From Pseudomonadales bacterium (GTDB lineage: Bacteria > Pseudomonadota > Gammaproteobacteria > Pseudomonadales > Azotimanducaceae), in assembly GCA_019090385.1 (NCBI GenBank), contig JAHRWB010000043.1, positions 1 to 64,000 on the forward strand: a stretch of DNA of 64,000 bases, written 5' to 3'. The notes under the pieces were generated by a model. That model was not told the origin of the DNA, ran no database searches, and saw only the letters and a list, made by a program, of their open reading frames with translations. Below, in pieces: positions 26,286 through 35,428 of the stretch. Each line of letters opens with the position of its first letter. Position 1 is the first letter of the stretch. The position numbers and the translations under genes are program-made.

Positions 26286-28487
26286 ATGAAATATAGGAAA
26301 ACGCAGAATTCTCACATCCGTTTGTGGTTGGGCGCACTCTGCCTCTTGATAACCGGTATTTCCAATGCAGCATCTACTAAAGATCGGCTGATTGAGGAAG
26401 TAATCGTCACAGCAACAAAGAAAAACACCTTGGAGCACGTACAAGATGTGCCCATCGCCATGAGCGCATTTACTGAAGATCAAATAAACGCGCTCAAGCT
26501 ACAGGATGTCACTGACGTGAGCCTGGCAATACCTAATGTGGATCTTCAACCAGTCGGCACCTCAAGAGCCACCGCACGCTTTTCAATACGCGGCTGGGCA
26601 CCAACCAGTTCGATCGCCTCCATTGACCCAACGGTGGGGACCCTTATAGATGGTCTGTATCTACCGTCTAATACTGGTGTCATATACGATACCTTCGACC
26701 TTGCGAGTATAGAAGTACTACGTGGCCCCCAAGGTGTATTGTTTGGGAGAAATGTTGTTGGGGGAGCGGTACTCATTAATACCAAAAAACCTAGCGAAGA
26801 ATTTGAGGCACAAGTTAAAGTCCGGGGTGAGTCTGGATTGCGTGGTACTGGCGAGAATATGACCTACACGGGCATCGTCACGGGCCCAATCACGGATGGC
26901 CTGCGCGGCAAATTTGCCGTCTATCATAATAAGGATGCCGGTTGGTTTAAAAACGAATTCAATGGCGATAACTTTGATAAAAGCGAAACCACACTGGTAC
27001 GTGGCGCGCTTTCCTGGGATCTGGGAGATACCGCAAATTTCCTATTAAGCTATGAACATGGACATCAGGATGGAGATCAACAACCAAATCAGTCCCATGA
27101 TAACCGGGCCGATGGCAATCCTGGTTTATTTTCCCGCGGCGGACATAAAATGACATCAGATTTGGAAGAAGGATTTCAAAAAGCTGAATGGGACCAAGTG
27201 ATCTTTACTTCCAATATCGACGTGTCCTTTGGTGACGGTACAATCACTAATATCTTCGGGTACAGAGACTATGAAAATAGAACTTTCCTGGATATAGACG
27301 GTGTAGATGCGCTTAATTTCCATTCATTTGGTGGCGCCAAGATAGAGTTCTTCAGTAACGAGCTGCGTTATTTCGGCACATTTGGCGATCTCAGCGTAAC
27401 TACGGGGATTTACTATCTCGAATCAGAAATCACTATCCAGAGTCAGCGGCAGTTATTCGGCTTCGTGGCCCAGCAAAATAGCGGTGGTACTCAAGATGCT
27501 GAAACCAAGGGTATCTTCTTCAATGCAGATTATCAGCTAAACGAAAAGCTAAACCTGTCATTTGGTCTGCGCTATACCGAAGAAGATAAAGAAGCCACCA
27601 GTGCTGCCCTCGCTAACAACACGACCACTGGATGTGGGCCTCTTTTCGGGCCTGTACCCTGTATAAATGACGTCGTTGACGAGAGTGATGACTGGAGCAA
27701 TCTGTCTCATAAAATCGGCTTTAGCTATGGCCTGAATGATGACGCATTGGTCTACGGACACTGGTCACGCAGTTTCCGTGCAGGGGGTTATAACCTGAGA
27801 CGCTCAACGGTGACAGCCGACAGAGAATCTTTTGATGAAGAACAGGTCGACCAATACGAAATAGGCTTTAAAGCTGATTTCAACGAAAACGTAAGATTAA
27901 ACCTGTCAGCATTCTTCAGTCAGGGCCAGGATCTCCAGCGCCTAATTCTGGACCCAATTACCATTTTCCAGGTAACTGCTAATACGGCAGATGCAGACAT
28001 ATATGGCATAGAACTGGATACACGTATATTTTTAACAGAACAGCTAACCCTTATTGCTAGCGCGGGCTATATGCATGCTGAATATACCAAGGTGCTTTTC
28101 GACCTGAACGGTGACAGCGTTGTTGACCAGCTAGATGAAGACCTGGATCTGCCAGCTGTGCCAGAACTGACTAACTCCATTAGCTTTATTTACGACACCC
28201 CAGTTGGCAGCTTTGGCACCGTCTCATCGCAATTGACTTACAGTCATCGAGGAGATATTAAGAGTGTAGCCAATAATAACTTGCTAAATTCTCGGGATGT
28301 AATAGATCTGAATATCTCCTTATTTCCCAACGAAGCAAACTGGGAAGTATCGCTATATGGTAAAAACCTGACCAACGACGTGTTTATTATTCAGGACACG
28401 CCAATAAGCTCCCGTTTGGGTAGTACTATCGGCACGCTGGGTAAAGGACGACGTTTTGGGCTTGAGTTCAAGTATAACTTCAATTAA
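26286..28487 (+). CDS. TonB-dependent outer-membrane receptor (copy 1)
   Basis: A 733-residue TonB-dependent receptor. A signal peptide ends near ISNAAS and is followed by a TonB-box-like IEEVIVTATK. The plug has the usual VLRGPQGVLFGRNVVGGAV. A 22-strand barrel follows, ending in GRRFGLEFKYNFN with a terminal aromatic-rich strand. It takes up an unknown ligand using TonB-ExbBD energy. AGGGGAT is the RBS. It is strongly similar along its whole length to the next gene, so the two are a tandem duplicate. Plug and barrel resemble receptors common in Sphingomonas-type and marine degraders; siderophore versus hydrophobic substrate cannot be decided. Confidence 0.94.
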   Translation: MKYRKTQNSHIRLWLGALCLLITGISNAASTKDRLIEEVIVTATKKNTLEHVQDVPIAMSAFTEDQINALKLQDVTDVSLAIPNVDLQPVGTSRATARFSIRGWAPTSSIASIDPTVGTLIDGLYLPSNTGVIYDTFDLASIEVLRGPQGVLFGRNVVGGAVLINTKKPSEEFEAQVKVRGESGLRGTGENMTYTGIVTGPITDGLRGKFAVYHNKDAGWFKNEFNGDNFDKSETTLVRGALSWDLGDTANFLLSYEHGHQDGDQQPNQSHDNRADGNPGLFSRGGHKMTSDLEEGFQKAEWDQVIFTSNIDVSFGDGTITNIFGYRDYENRTFLDIDGVDALNFHSFGGAKIEFFSNELRYFGTFGDLSVTTGIYYLESEITIQSQRQLFGFVAQQNSGGTQDAETKGIFFNADYQLNEKLNLSFGLRYTEEDKEATSAALANNTTTGCGPLFGPVPCINDVVDESDDWSNLSHKIGFSYGLNDDALVYGHWSRSFRAGGYNLRRSTVTADRESFDEEQVDQYEIGFKADFNENVRLNLSAFFSQGQDLQRLILDPITIFQVTANTADADIYGIELDTRIFLTEQLTLIASAGYMHAEYTKVLFDLNGDSVVDQLDEDLDLPAVPELTNSISFIYDTPVGSFGTVSSQLTYSHRGDIKSVANNNLLNSRDVIDLNISLFPNEANWEVSLYGKNLTNDVFIIQDTPISSRLGSTIGTLGKGRRFGLEFKYNFN

Positions 28488-28501
28488 GTAACATCCTGCG
28501 G

Positions 28502-28524
28502 CGGTGCCTCGGTAAGAGGCATCG
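28502..28524 (+). terminator. Stem-loop after TonB receptor copy 1
   Basis: CGGTGCCTC and GAGGCATCG form a 9-bp stem (one G-T pair) around GGTAA, 15 bases after the stop. The T-rich stretch starts only about 10 bases later, so strength is doubtful. Sequence and position resemble the terminator after receptor copy 2, suggesting both were duplicated together. Confidence 0.5.
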
Positions 28525-28643
28525 TCGTACTCTCTTCATTTTTCTTGCCTTCCGCTGTAGACTGCGCAAATTGTGCAGATGTAGCGTCTAATCGATCTTC
28601 CTGGTACCAAGTTTCATTTTATTCATTTTTTTCATTTTGTTTT

Positions 28644-28717
28644 GTTTCGTTCTGTTTCGTTCTGTTTCATTCTGCTTCTAATTTATTTCTCCACTGTTTC
28701 CATTTTGTTTCCATTTT
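28644..28717. repeat. T-rich 10-bp and 11-bp tandem repeats
   Basis: GTTTCGTTCT occurs at 28644 and 28654, with a variant GTTTCATTCT at 28664. GTTTCCATTTT occurs twice at 28696 and 28707. These are short slippage-type repeats between the two receptor genes. Confidence 0.8.
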
Positions 28718-28744
28718 GTTCGTGTTCTGCGTATGATCCCCCGC

Positions 28745-28762
28745 TTGACTATATCTGGTCAA
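28745..28762. promoter_or_regulatory. Inverted repeat upstream of TonB receptor copy 2
   Basis: TTGAC-N8-GTCAA lies 66 bases before the ATG at 28828. It differs from the palindrome before copy 1, so the two receptors may be regulated differently. No regulator is evident. Confidence 0.3.
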
Positions 28763-28827
28763 AAAGTCGTCAATAATCATCAGATTAGAAGACGAAACTA
28801 GTTTTTTGTATCAAAGGGGATAGATAG

Positions 28828-31035
28828 ATGAAATATAGAATAGAGCAGGCAGCTCCCATGCGAGTTTTGCTAGGAGCATTTTGCATATTGTCTGCTGGCG
28901 GTTCCTATGCAGAGTCCACCAGAGACCGACTCATTGAAGAAGTAGTCGTCACTGCGACCAAAAAAAATACTGTTGAGAACGTACAAGATATACCTATTGC
29001 GATAAGCGCATTTGGTGAAGACCAAATAGACGCGCTAAAAGTTCAGGATATTTCCGACGTTGGCATGCGAATACCAAACGTTGACCTTTCGCCTGTTGGC
29101 ACCTCACGCGGTACTGCACGTTTTTCAATACGTGGTTGGGCACCAACCAGCTCCGTACCTTCCATAGACCCAACAGTCGGGACTTTTGTAGACGGTTTAT
29201 ACCTGCCATCTAATGCAGGCGTGGTTTACGATACATTTGACCTCGCTAGCATAGAAGTATTGCGCGGCCCTCAGGGTGTGCTATTTGGCCGCAATGTTGT
29301 AGGCGGTGCAGTGCTTATAAATTCCAAACAACCTACCGAGGAATTTGAAGCCGAATTCAAAATCCGCGGTGAGTCCGGATTTCGTGGCACTGGCGAAAAT
29401 ATGACCTATACCGGCATTGTTACCGGCCCGATTACCGATGGTCTACGCGGCAAATTAGCCATTTATCACAATAATGATCAAGGCTGGTTCGAAAATGAAC
29501 TCAATGGCAAGAATTTTGATGCCAACGAAACCACGTTAATTCGCGCCGCCCTTGCCTGGGACCTGAGCGATACCGTAAGTTTTCAGCTCAGCTATGAAAA
29601 TGGTGACCAGGATGGCGACGGTCAACCCAATCAAAACCACGACAACCGTTTTAGCGGGAATCCTGGTCTGTTCTCACGGGACACACATAAACTCACCACA
29701 GATCTGGATAGCTTCCAAAAAGCTGAATGGGATCAGGTAATCTTTCGAACAGATATCGATGTGACATTTGGCGATGGCACGATTACCAATATCTTCGGCT
29801 GGCGGGATTTCGAAAACAGAACACTGCTTGACCTCGATGGTCGACCGGTTGCTGCGTGGCACTCAAAAGGTGGCACCTCAGTTGAGTTCTTCAGTAATGA
29901 GCTGCGTTACTTCGGCACCTTCGGTGATCTCAGTCTGACAACGGGGTTTTACTACCTTGATTCTGAAATTGTTGTACAAAGTCTACGTATGAGGAGCATT
30001 AACCCTGGAGTGACTCCAGTAGGTCTTCAGAATGCTTCTGGTAATCAAGATGCCGAAACCTTTGGTGTGTTTATCAATACAGACTATCAGTTGAACGAGA
30101 AAATCAATCTGACCTTTGGACTGCGTTACACAGAAGAAGAGAAGGAAGCCGATAGTGCTGCCTATTCCAACAACACTGTGACTGAGTGCGGCGACGTTTT
30201 CGGACCCGTACCCTGCGTCAATGATGTTATTGGTGCCAAGGATGACTGGAGCAATATCTCTCACAAAATCGGGTTCACTTACGATCTAAATGATGCCTCT
30301 ATGGTTTATGGTCACTGGTCCCGCAGCTTTCGTGCTGGCGGTTACAATCTTCGACGCTCAAATGTAGCAGATGACCGAGGTTCCTTTGATGAAGAACAAG
30401 TAGATCAATTTGAAGTCGGTATCAAATCAGATTTAACCGAAGATATTCGCTTGAACCTGTCTGCATTCTTCCTCCAGGGTCAGGATCTACAGCGTATCAT
30501 TCTTGATCCCGTTACGGTTGCTCAAACAACTGCCAACACAGCTGATGCAGATATCTTCGGGATCGAACTCGATACCCGAATATTCCTAACTGAGCAATTA
30601 ACGATTATTGCTGCGGCTGGCTGGATGGATGCAGAGTACACCGATGTGTTCTTCGATCTAAATAAGGACAATGTGGTTGATGATGCCGACGAAGCGCTGG
30701 ACCTCCCCTCCGTGCCTAGACTAACGAATTCCATAAGCGTGATATATGATCTTCCCCTGGGTGACTTTGGTTTGCTAACTTCGCAAATATCCTATAGCCA
30801 TCGTGGAGATCTAACGAATACACGTAATGTGAACTTACAAAATTCACGGGATGAGATTGACTTTAATATTGCACTATTCCCAAATGAAGGAAGTTGGGAA
30901 TTGTCATTGTACGGGAAAAACCTGACCAACGACGTTAACTTCCTACAAGATACCTCTCTTGGGCCCTTTGGCTTGATTGGGACTATGGGTAAAGGACGAC
31001 GTTTCGGTCTGGAGTTTAAGTACAGTATCAATTAA
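28828..31035 (+). CDS. TonB-dependent outer-membrane receptor (copy 2)
   Basis: A 735-residue paralogue of the preceding receptor, colinear along the whole length. It shares EEVVVTATKKNT, VLRGPQGVLFGRNVVGGAV, the YGHWSRSFRAGGYNLRRS barrel strand and the terminal GKGRRFGLEFKY. The differences cluster in parts likely to be extracellular loops (for example RMRSINPGVTPVGLQN near residue 390, and the stretch after DAEYT), so ligand preference may differ. The RBS AGGGGAT and nearby AAACTAGT are also shared with copy 1. A strong terminator follows. Confidence 0.94.
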   Translation: MKYRIEQAAPMRVLLGAFCILSAGGSYAESTRDRLIEEVVVTATKKNTVENVQDIPIAISAFGEDQIDALKVQDISDVGMRIPNVDLSPVGTSRGTARFSIRGWAPTSSVPSIDPTVGTFVDGLYLPSNAGVVYDTFDLASIEVLRGPQGVLFGRNVVGGAVLINSKQPTEEFEAEFKIRGESGFRGTGENMTYTGIVTGPITDGLRGKLAIYHNNDQGWFENELNGKNFDANETTLIRAALAWDLSDTVSFQLSYENGDQDGDGQPNQNHDNRFSGNPGLFSRDTHKLTTDLDSFQKAEWDQVIFRTDIDVTFGDGTITNIFGWRDFENRTLLDLDGRPVAAWHSKGGTSVEFFSNELRYFGTFGDLSLTTGFYYLDSEIVVQSLRMRSINPGVTPVGLQNASGNQDAETFGVFINTDYQLNEKINLTFGLRYTEEEKEADSAAYSNNTVTECGDVFGPVPCVNDVIGAKDDWSNISHKIGFTYDLNDASMVYGHWSRSFRAGGYNLRRSNVADDRGSFDEEQVDQFEVGIKSDLTEDIRLNLSAFFLQGQDLQRIILDPVTVAQTTANTADADIFGIELDTRIFLTEQLTIIAAAGWMDAEYTDVFFDLNKDNVVDDADEALDLPSVPRLTNSISVIYDLPLGDFGLLTSQISYSHRGDLTNTRNVNLQNSRDEIDFNIALFPNEGSWELSLYGKNLTNDVNFLQDTSLGPFGLIGTMGKGRRFGLEFKYSIN

Positions 31036-31063
31036 AAAGTAAATCGATTAGAAACTATACTGC

Positions 31064-31098
31064 GGCGATGCCTGTTTCCCAGGCATCGCCATTTTTTT
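31064..31098 (+). terminator. Rho-independent terminator after TonB receptor copy 2
   Basis: GGCGATGCCTG (31064-31074) pairs perfectly with CAGGCATCGCC (31080-31090) around a 5-base loop and is followed by ATTTTTTT. This is a textbook intrinsic terminator 28 bases after the stop codon. Confidence 0.93.
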
Positions 31099-31128
31099 AA
31101 CCTTTCTTTACATAACCTTTCTTTACAG
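31099..31128. repeat. 15-bp tandem duplication after the terminator
   Basis: AACCTTTCTTTACAT is followed directly by AACCTTTCTTTACAG, and then by a 9-bp repeat GCTTTACAG. This is another short tandem duplication in intergenic DNA. Confidence 0.75.
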
Positions 31129-31194
31129 GCTTTACAGGCATTTCAGTCGCCCAACAGTTTGTCCCCGCCAGATTATAAGTGCAATTAGAGATGA

Positions 31195-33021
31195 CTACTT
31201 TATCTCGAGCCCCTTCAGACTACCTTCTTCACGCCAATCTTCAATGATTTGAAAAAACTGTGCAGGTCCCCCACCATATTGGCCATTCATAAACCCATTC
31301 CGGTTGCCCACCTCACCTTCATTGCTGTAATACCCCGGGGTACACTTGGCAAAGTGACGCTCGACCGATTCAGCAGTCCGCTCGATGACATTGACCCAAG
31401 CATCTTCCGCTTCCTGAGTCGGCTCAATGGTCTTAGCACCCCGCTTACGACCCTCATTTATCACATACGCTAGATGTTGTGCCTGCTCACCCAGCATATG
31501 CGTAAAATTGGGAGAAACACCCGTCTGGATATATCCAAGGAAAAAGCAGTTGGGAAAGCCACGGCTGGCAATACCATGCAAAGTAGAAGGCCTATCGGCC
31601 CACTTTTCACTCAACGCAATACCATCCCGCCCTATAACATCATACCCAGAGCGTGACGTATAACTGCTGCCCAGCTCAAATCCTGTACCAAAGATCAAGC
31701 AATCCAGTTCATACTCCTGACCATCAATAATTACACCTTTGGGAGTGATGCGTTCGACCCCATCGCCATGTGTATCTATCAGGTTTACGTTAGGAAGATT
31801 GTAGGTTTGGAGGTAATCATCATGGAAGCAGGGGCGTTTACAAAATTGCCAGTAATAGGCTTTGAGCGCATCTGCTGTTTCTTCATCCTTTACAATACTC
31901 GAGACCCTGTGGCGAATCTCTTCCATCTTTTTCAAATCTGCAACTTCAAGCAGTTCTTTCTTTTGCTCAGGAGTGGTTTTCGGTTTTTCCCGCGCCATTT
32001 TTTCCGCTTCGTTGGCAACGTCAGTCCAGCCGTCACTCACCTGGTCTTTGCCTGGCTTCGATTTTTTTGGCCGTCCACTAACCGTAAGACTGAAGTTCTC
32101 CACTCTCTCCTTATGCCAACCCGGTTCCAGCTTTGCAGCCCATTCAGGATCTGTAGGTGCATTATTCCGCACATCCACCGAAGAAGGAGTACGCTGGAAA
32201 ACAAATAGCTGCTTGGCATCTTTGCCGAGATGTGGAATGCACTGCACAGCCGTTGCCCCGGTTCCAATGATGCCGACGCGTTTATCCGCTAATCCGGAAA
32301 GCCCGCCTTCACAACTACCACCGGTATAATCATAGTCCCACCGGCTAGTATGAAAGGTGTGGCCCTTGAATGACGTAATCCCCGGAATACCTGGAAGTTT
32401 GGGGCGCGTGAGAACGCCGTTGGCCATCACCACATAATGCGCCTTTATCTTATCATCACGATCAGTGTAGATAGTCCATAGCTTACTGGGCTCATCCCAG
32501 CGTAGCTCAGTTACTTCTGTCTGAAAGCAAGTATCGCGATACAAGTCATATTTTTTGGCGATGGCAATACTGTGATCCAAAATCTCAGGTGCATGGGAGT
32601 ATCGCTCTTTGGGAATGTAATCTAGCTCTTCCAGTAAAGGAAAATATACAAAGGACTCTACGTCACACTGCGCACCAGGGTAACGGTTCCAATACCAGGT
32701 ACCACCGAAATCTCCCGCTTTTTCTACATAACGAATTTTTTCTATGCCGGCTTTCCGCAATTGTGCTCCCGCCAGCAATCCTCCAAACCCACCACCAATG
32801 ATAAGCACTTCAACCTCATCATTAAGCGCGTCTCTAGTAAAACCCGGCTCGACATAATGATCTTCCATAAAGCCTGCAAGCTCTCCTGTTGCATGCTGAT
32901 ACTGCCCGAAACCATCATCTCGGATACGCTTATCCCGTTCCTGGATGTACTTGCGGCGTACTTCATCTGGATCGAAATCCAGGTGCGAAGTATCAACCGA
33001 ATATTTTTGCAACTCAGTCAT
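31195..33021 (-). CDS. Baeyer-Villiger-type flavin monooxygenase (cyclohexanone monooxygenase-like)
   Basis: About 608 residues, longer than the one at 5138 and close to the cyclohexanone/steroid monooxygenase group. An N-terminal helical extension of about 75 residues precedes the FAD motif IIGGGFGG. GGTWYWNRYPGAQCDVES follows, then the fingerprint FKGHTFHTSRWD and the NADPH motif IGTGATAVQ. It should insert one oxygen next to a ketone carbonyl using NADPH and O2. The ATG at 33021 is preferred; TTG at 33036 is the other choice. The neighbouring TonB receptors suggest joint use of a ketone-containing substrate, which is inference. Confidence 0.93.
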   Translation of the reverse strand: MTELQKYSVDTSHLDFDPDEVRRKYIQERDKRIRDDGFGQYQHATGELAGFMEDHYVEPGFTRDALNDEVEVLIIGGGFGGLLAGAQLRKAGIEKIRYVEKAGDFGGTWYWNRYPGAQCDVESFVYFPLLEELDYIPKERYSHAPEILDHSIAIAKKYDLYRDTCFQTEVTELRWDEPSKLWTIYTDRDDKIKAHYVVMANGVLTRPKLPGIPGITSFKGHTFHTSRWDYDYTGGSCEGGLSGLADKRVGIIGTGATAVQCIPHLGKDAKQLFVFQRTPSSVDVRNNAPTDPEWAAKLEPGWHKERVENFSLTVSGRPKKSKPGKDQVSDGWTDVANEAEKMAREKPKTTPEQKKELLEVADLKKMEEIRHRVSSIVKDEETADALKAYYWQFCKRPCFHDDYLQTYNLPNVNLIDTHGDGVERITPKGVIIDGQEYELDCLIFGTGFELGSSYTSRSGYDVIGRDGIALSEKWADRPSTLHGIASRGFPNCFFLGYIQTGVSPNFTHMLGEQAQHLAYVINEGRKRGAKTIEPTQEAEDAWVNVIERTAESVERHFAKCTPGYYSNEGEVGNRNGFMNGQYGGGPAQFFQIIEDWREEGSLKGLEIK

Positions 33022-33103
33022 TTTTGATATTTCCAATATAGTGGGTGACTAAATATTGGCATTCTCCAAGCCAACCGTACAGATAATTTTGTCGGCAGGC
33101 AGT

Positions 33104-34903
33104 TCAAAGCCGCTGACTCAAAAAGTTAACCGTTATATTCACAGCTTCCTCAGTAATTTTTTCTTTTCCATTATACAAGCCAAGACCGTGGCCTGCTCCA
33201 GCAATCACGTGGTGTACGGTGTCTATACTGTTTCGAGCCGCGGCTACAACTGCCTCGGCTACTACCGGTTCAACAATATCATCCATATCTCCATGCAATA
33301 CTAAAAGCTGACCCGTAAAATTTTTAATCGATTCCAAGGGCATGCTTTCTTCCATATCAATGAACCAACCTTCTCCCAATTTCTGATCCTGTCCCCAGGC
33401 TGTAGTATATGGAGCAAAACCTTCCTTACCTGCCTGCAGTTTCAAATTGTTATATGCTTCTGCACCGCCAAGAGAGGGCACGATACCCTCTACCCCATTT
33501 GTTGCAGATGGTGCCCAGGTCGCGATAACTTGATAGGACTTGTCCATTGAAGCAAGTAGCAAGGCCAACCGTCCACCCATACTATAACCCAATAGACCTA
33601 CACGGTTTTTATTAACAGGTATTTTCGTCAATACAAATTCCCGTGCGGACTGAATATCTCTTAGCATATTGCTCAAATTGTTAGCAACGAAGCTTTCCGT
33701 GCTCTCACCACAACCTGGGAAATCCATCCTGACGGATGCTATACCCCGAGCGGCAAGACCTTCTGCAACACCAGTAAATCCACCCGCTTCATGACGCGTA
33801 CCACCATGACCATGCGCCATGACCACCAGTGGATAGCTTTCACCAGGCGTTACGAAAGGAAAAACGTAAGTAAGCGGAATGCTAACACCTCTTGATGTGA
33901 TATGCGTATCAACTGACTTGAACTTAAACGATCTAAGCTTCTCCGCCCCAGCCCGTTTCACCAGCTCAATATGCCAATCCTCACCATAATCGATATCGTA
34001 CTTCTCAGCAAAATTGCCCTGGTTGATGGCTATACTCAAATCACCACTAGAGTTAATAAACAGTAAGTTGTCTCCCACCGCGACATCACCAAAGGACCTT
34101 GCATAAGGAAGACTACCCTTCCAGACAGTTTTATCATGGTGCTTTATTACAACATCAAAGAGATCATCAAAATTTGCTTGGGAATTTTCGAATAACGAGC
34201 GATCTATGCTGAACTCAATATTGCCCAGGCGCCCAGTTCCCCCGGATACGAACCCAGATAACACACCATTTTCATAGGAGGCATCCAGCCTATCCAGCTC
34301 AATGACTTTCGGTGCGAGTAAGGAGCCAACCTGACGGAAAGAGATAACGCCAGCGGCAAGTCTTGCACCCGTATAAGAATATACATCCCTACCGTGAAAA
34401 GTATGCGCCCAGTCAGTATCCGGTCGGCGGTTTACAGACTCATCGATTTCTCTCACTGCAGCAACACCATACGCCTTTGCCGGCCCGGATAAGGAACCAT
34501 TATCCGGGCTGACAAAATACAGCCCATTGTTGGTTTTCAACACTACCGACTTCCGAGAAGTACCTACACCCGGATCGACCACCGATACAAAAACGCTGCC
34601 GGCAGGCCAAGTCTGAGCATTGTAAGCCAGACTCGCACTTGCCGCGCGGATATCATATAAAGGAATTAGCGGCCGGATGTTATATATGTCCAGCGCATTG
34701 CTTACCGAGTAGGCTACCCCGGTCATTACCACGCCAGAGAAATCAGCCTGAAGTATCAGCGCGTTGCTTTCGGGTTTTTGGCCGAATGCCTGGGCTTTAG
34801 CAGCTTGATCTTTTGCCAGTTGATCTTTTGCCAAAAGAACTGGCACCGGCAACACCAGCGCCAAGAATGCCAAAGCAAAAAATGCATAGACAACGCGTCG
34901 CAT
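33104..34903 (-). CDS. Exported SAM hydrolase (DUF62)-alpha/beta hydrolase fusion
   Basis: A 599-residue two-domain protein. After a signal peptide (about residues 1-25) comes an S-adenosylmethionine hydroxide adenosyltransferase domain (PF01887, about 46-310). The family marks are ADFSG, VDPGVGT, PDNGSL and TFHGRD. Asp110, Arg117 and His170 fit the reported Asp-Arg-His catalytic set. From about 330 there is a dienelactone-hydrolase-like domain with MAHGHGG, GYSMGG (Ser441), Asp541/542 and His572. GGAGG stands 4 bases before the ATG. A short AKDQ repeat follows the signal. Export of a SAM-type enzyme is odd because SAM is cytosolic. The substrate is unknown. Confidence 0.85.
   Translation of the reverse strand: MRRVVYAFFALAFLALVLPVPVLLAKDQLAKDQAAKAQAFGQKPESNALILQADFSGVVMTGVAYSVSNALDIYNIRPLIPLYDIRAASASLAYNAQTWPAGSVFVSVVDPGVGTSRKSVVLKTNNGLYFVSPDNGSLSGPAKAYGVAAVREIDESVNRRPDTDWAHTFHGRDVYSYTGARLAAGVISFRQVGSLLAPKVIELDRLDASYENGVLSGFVSGGTGRLGNIEFSIDRSLFENSQANFDDLFDVVIKHHDKTVWKGSLPYARSFGDVAVGDNLLFINSSGDLSIAINQGNFAEKYDIDYGEDWHIELVKRAGAEKLRSFKFKSVDTHITSRGVSIPLTYVFPFVTPGESYPLVVMAHGHGGTRHEAGGFTGVAEGLAARGIASVRMDFPGCGESTESFVANNLSNMLRDIQSAREFVLTKIPVNKNRVGLLGYSMGGRLALLLASMDKSYQVIATWAPSATNGVEGIVPSLGGAEAYNNLKLQAGKEGFAPYTTAWGQDQKLGEGWFIDMEESMPLESIKNFTGQLLVLHGDMDDIVEPVVAEAVVAAARNSIDTVHHVIAGAGHGLGLYNGKEKITEEAVNITVNFLSQRL
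34805..34833. repeat. 15-bp tandem duplication at the start of the SAM-hydrolase fusion gene
   Basis: TTGATCTTTTGCCAG is repeated directly (the second copy lacks the last base). It encodes the AKDQLAKDQ repeat just after the signal peptide. Confidence 0.8.
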
Positions 34904-35352
34904 AGTGCCTCCGAAAAAAAATAATGGAAATAGGTATAATAGTAAACGTCCGTGCAGATCCGGACAAAGCCCTATTCCTGAAATGTTCCTTAAATGGAGA
35001 AATTAAATGCCATGCTGACCTTCATGGAACAAAACTCCATCTCAACGCAAGCATATCTAGCCAACCTACCAAAAAGAATTACAGTATGCCAAACAGAGTG
35101 ATGCCCGCCAATTGAGCCCTGGAAGCGATAATATAGGTCTTAAGTCAGTTTCATGAGTTTACGCAGCAAAGGTTTTGGATAAAAGTAGACAAAACTTGAA
35201 CGACAACTAACCATACTGATCAACATGGTTAAAGGTAATCCCGTATATGAAGAGTCCCGTACTACGAAGAGATAGCCGCTTGCTATAGAAAGATGATCTT
35301 TTATGATGAAGATATTATCTTAGCTTCACAAGATTAGTTGGTGACATGTAGT
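34904..35352. other. Intergenic region, no gene seen
   Basis: These 449 bases lie between the divergent-side start of the SAM-hydrolase fusion and the 3' end of tRNA-Lys. A 63-codon frame from 34924 has no RBS and no recognisable family. I see no RNA structure or repeat that I can support. Confidence 0.5.
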
Positions 35353-35428
35353 TGGTGGGTCGTGTGAGGCTCGAACTCACGACCATCGGGTTAAAAGCCC
35401 GGTGCTCTACCAACTGAGCTAACGACCC
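35353..35428 (-). tRNA. tRNA-Lys (anticodon TTT)
   Basis: The complementary strand reads GGGTCGTTAGCTCAGTTGG at the 5' end, with anticodon arm CGGGCTTTTAACCCG, TTCGA in the T arm and a 3' CGACCC-A-CCA. The acceptor stem pairs perfectly and CCA is encoded. The TTT anticodon decodes AAA/AAG. In Pseudomonas a tRNA-Lys also follows the tol-pal-cpoB block, so this is a synteny anchor. Confidence 0.97.

Larger units (their letters stand above)
28488..28827. other. T-rich intergenic region between the two TonB receptor genes
   Basis: A 340-base gap with the stem-loop after copy 1, then about 120 bases of T-rich, C-poor sequence with short tandem repeats, then an inverted repeat and the RBS of copy 2. 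I see no gene in it. Confidence 0.6.

Noticed and set aside
28616-28720. Repeats between the TonB receptors as a CRISPR array
   Set aside because: Units are 10-11 bp without spacers and are simple T-rich slippage repeats, unlike CRISPR.
31768-32329. Long antisense frames inside the second flavin monooxygenase
   Set aside because: They lie wholly within a well-recognised gene and have no family match of their own.
34924-35115. 63-codon frame upstream of tRNA-Lys
   Set aside because: No RBS, no family, odd composition; probably chance.
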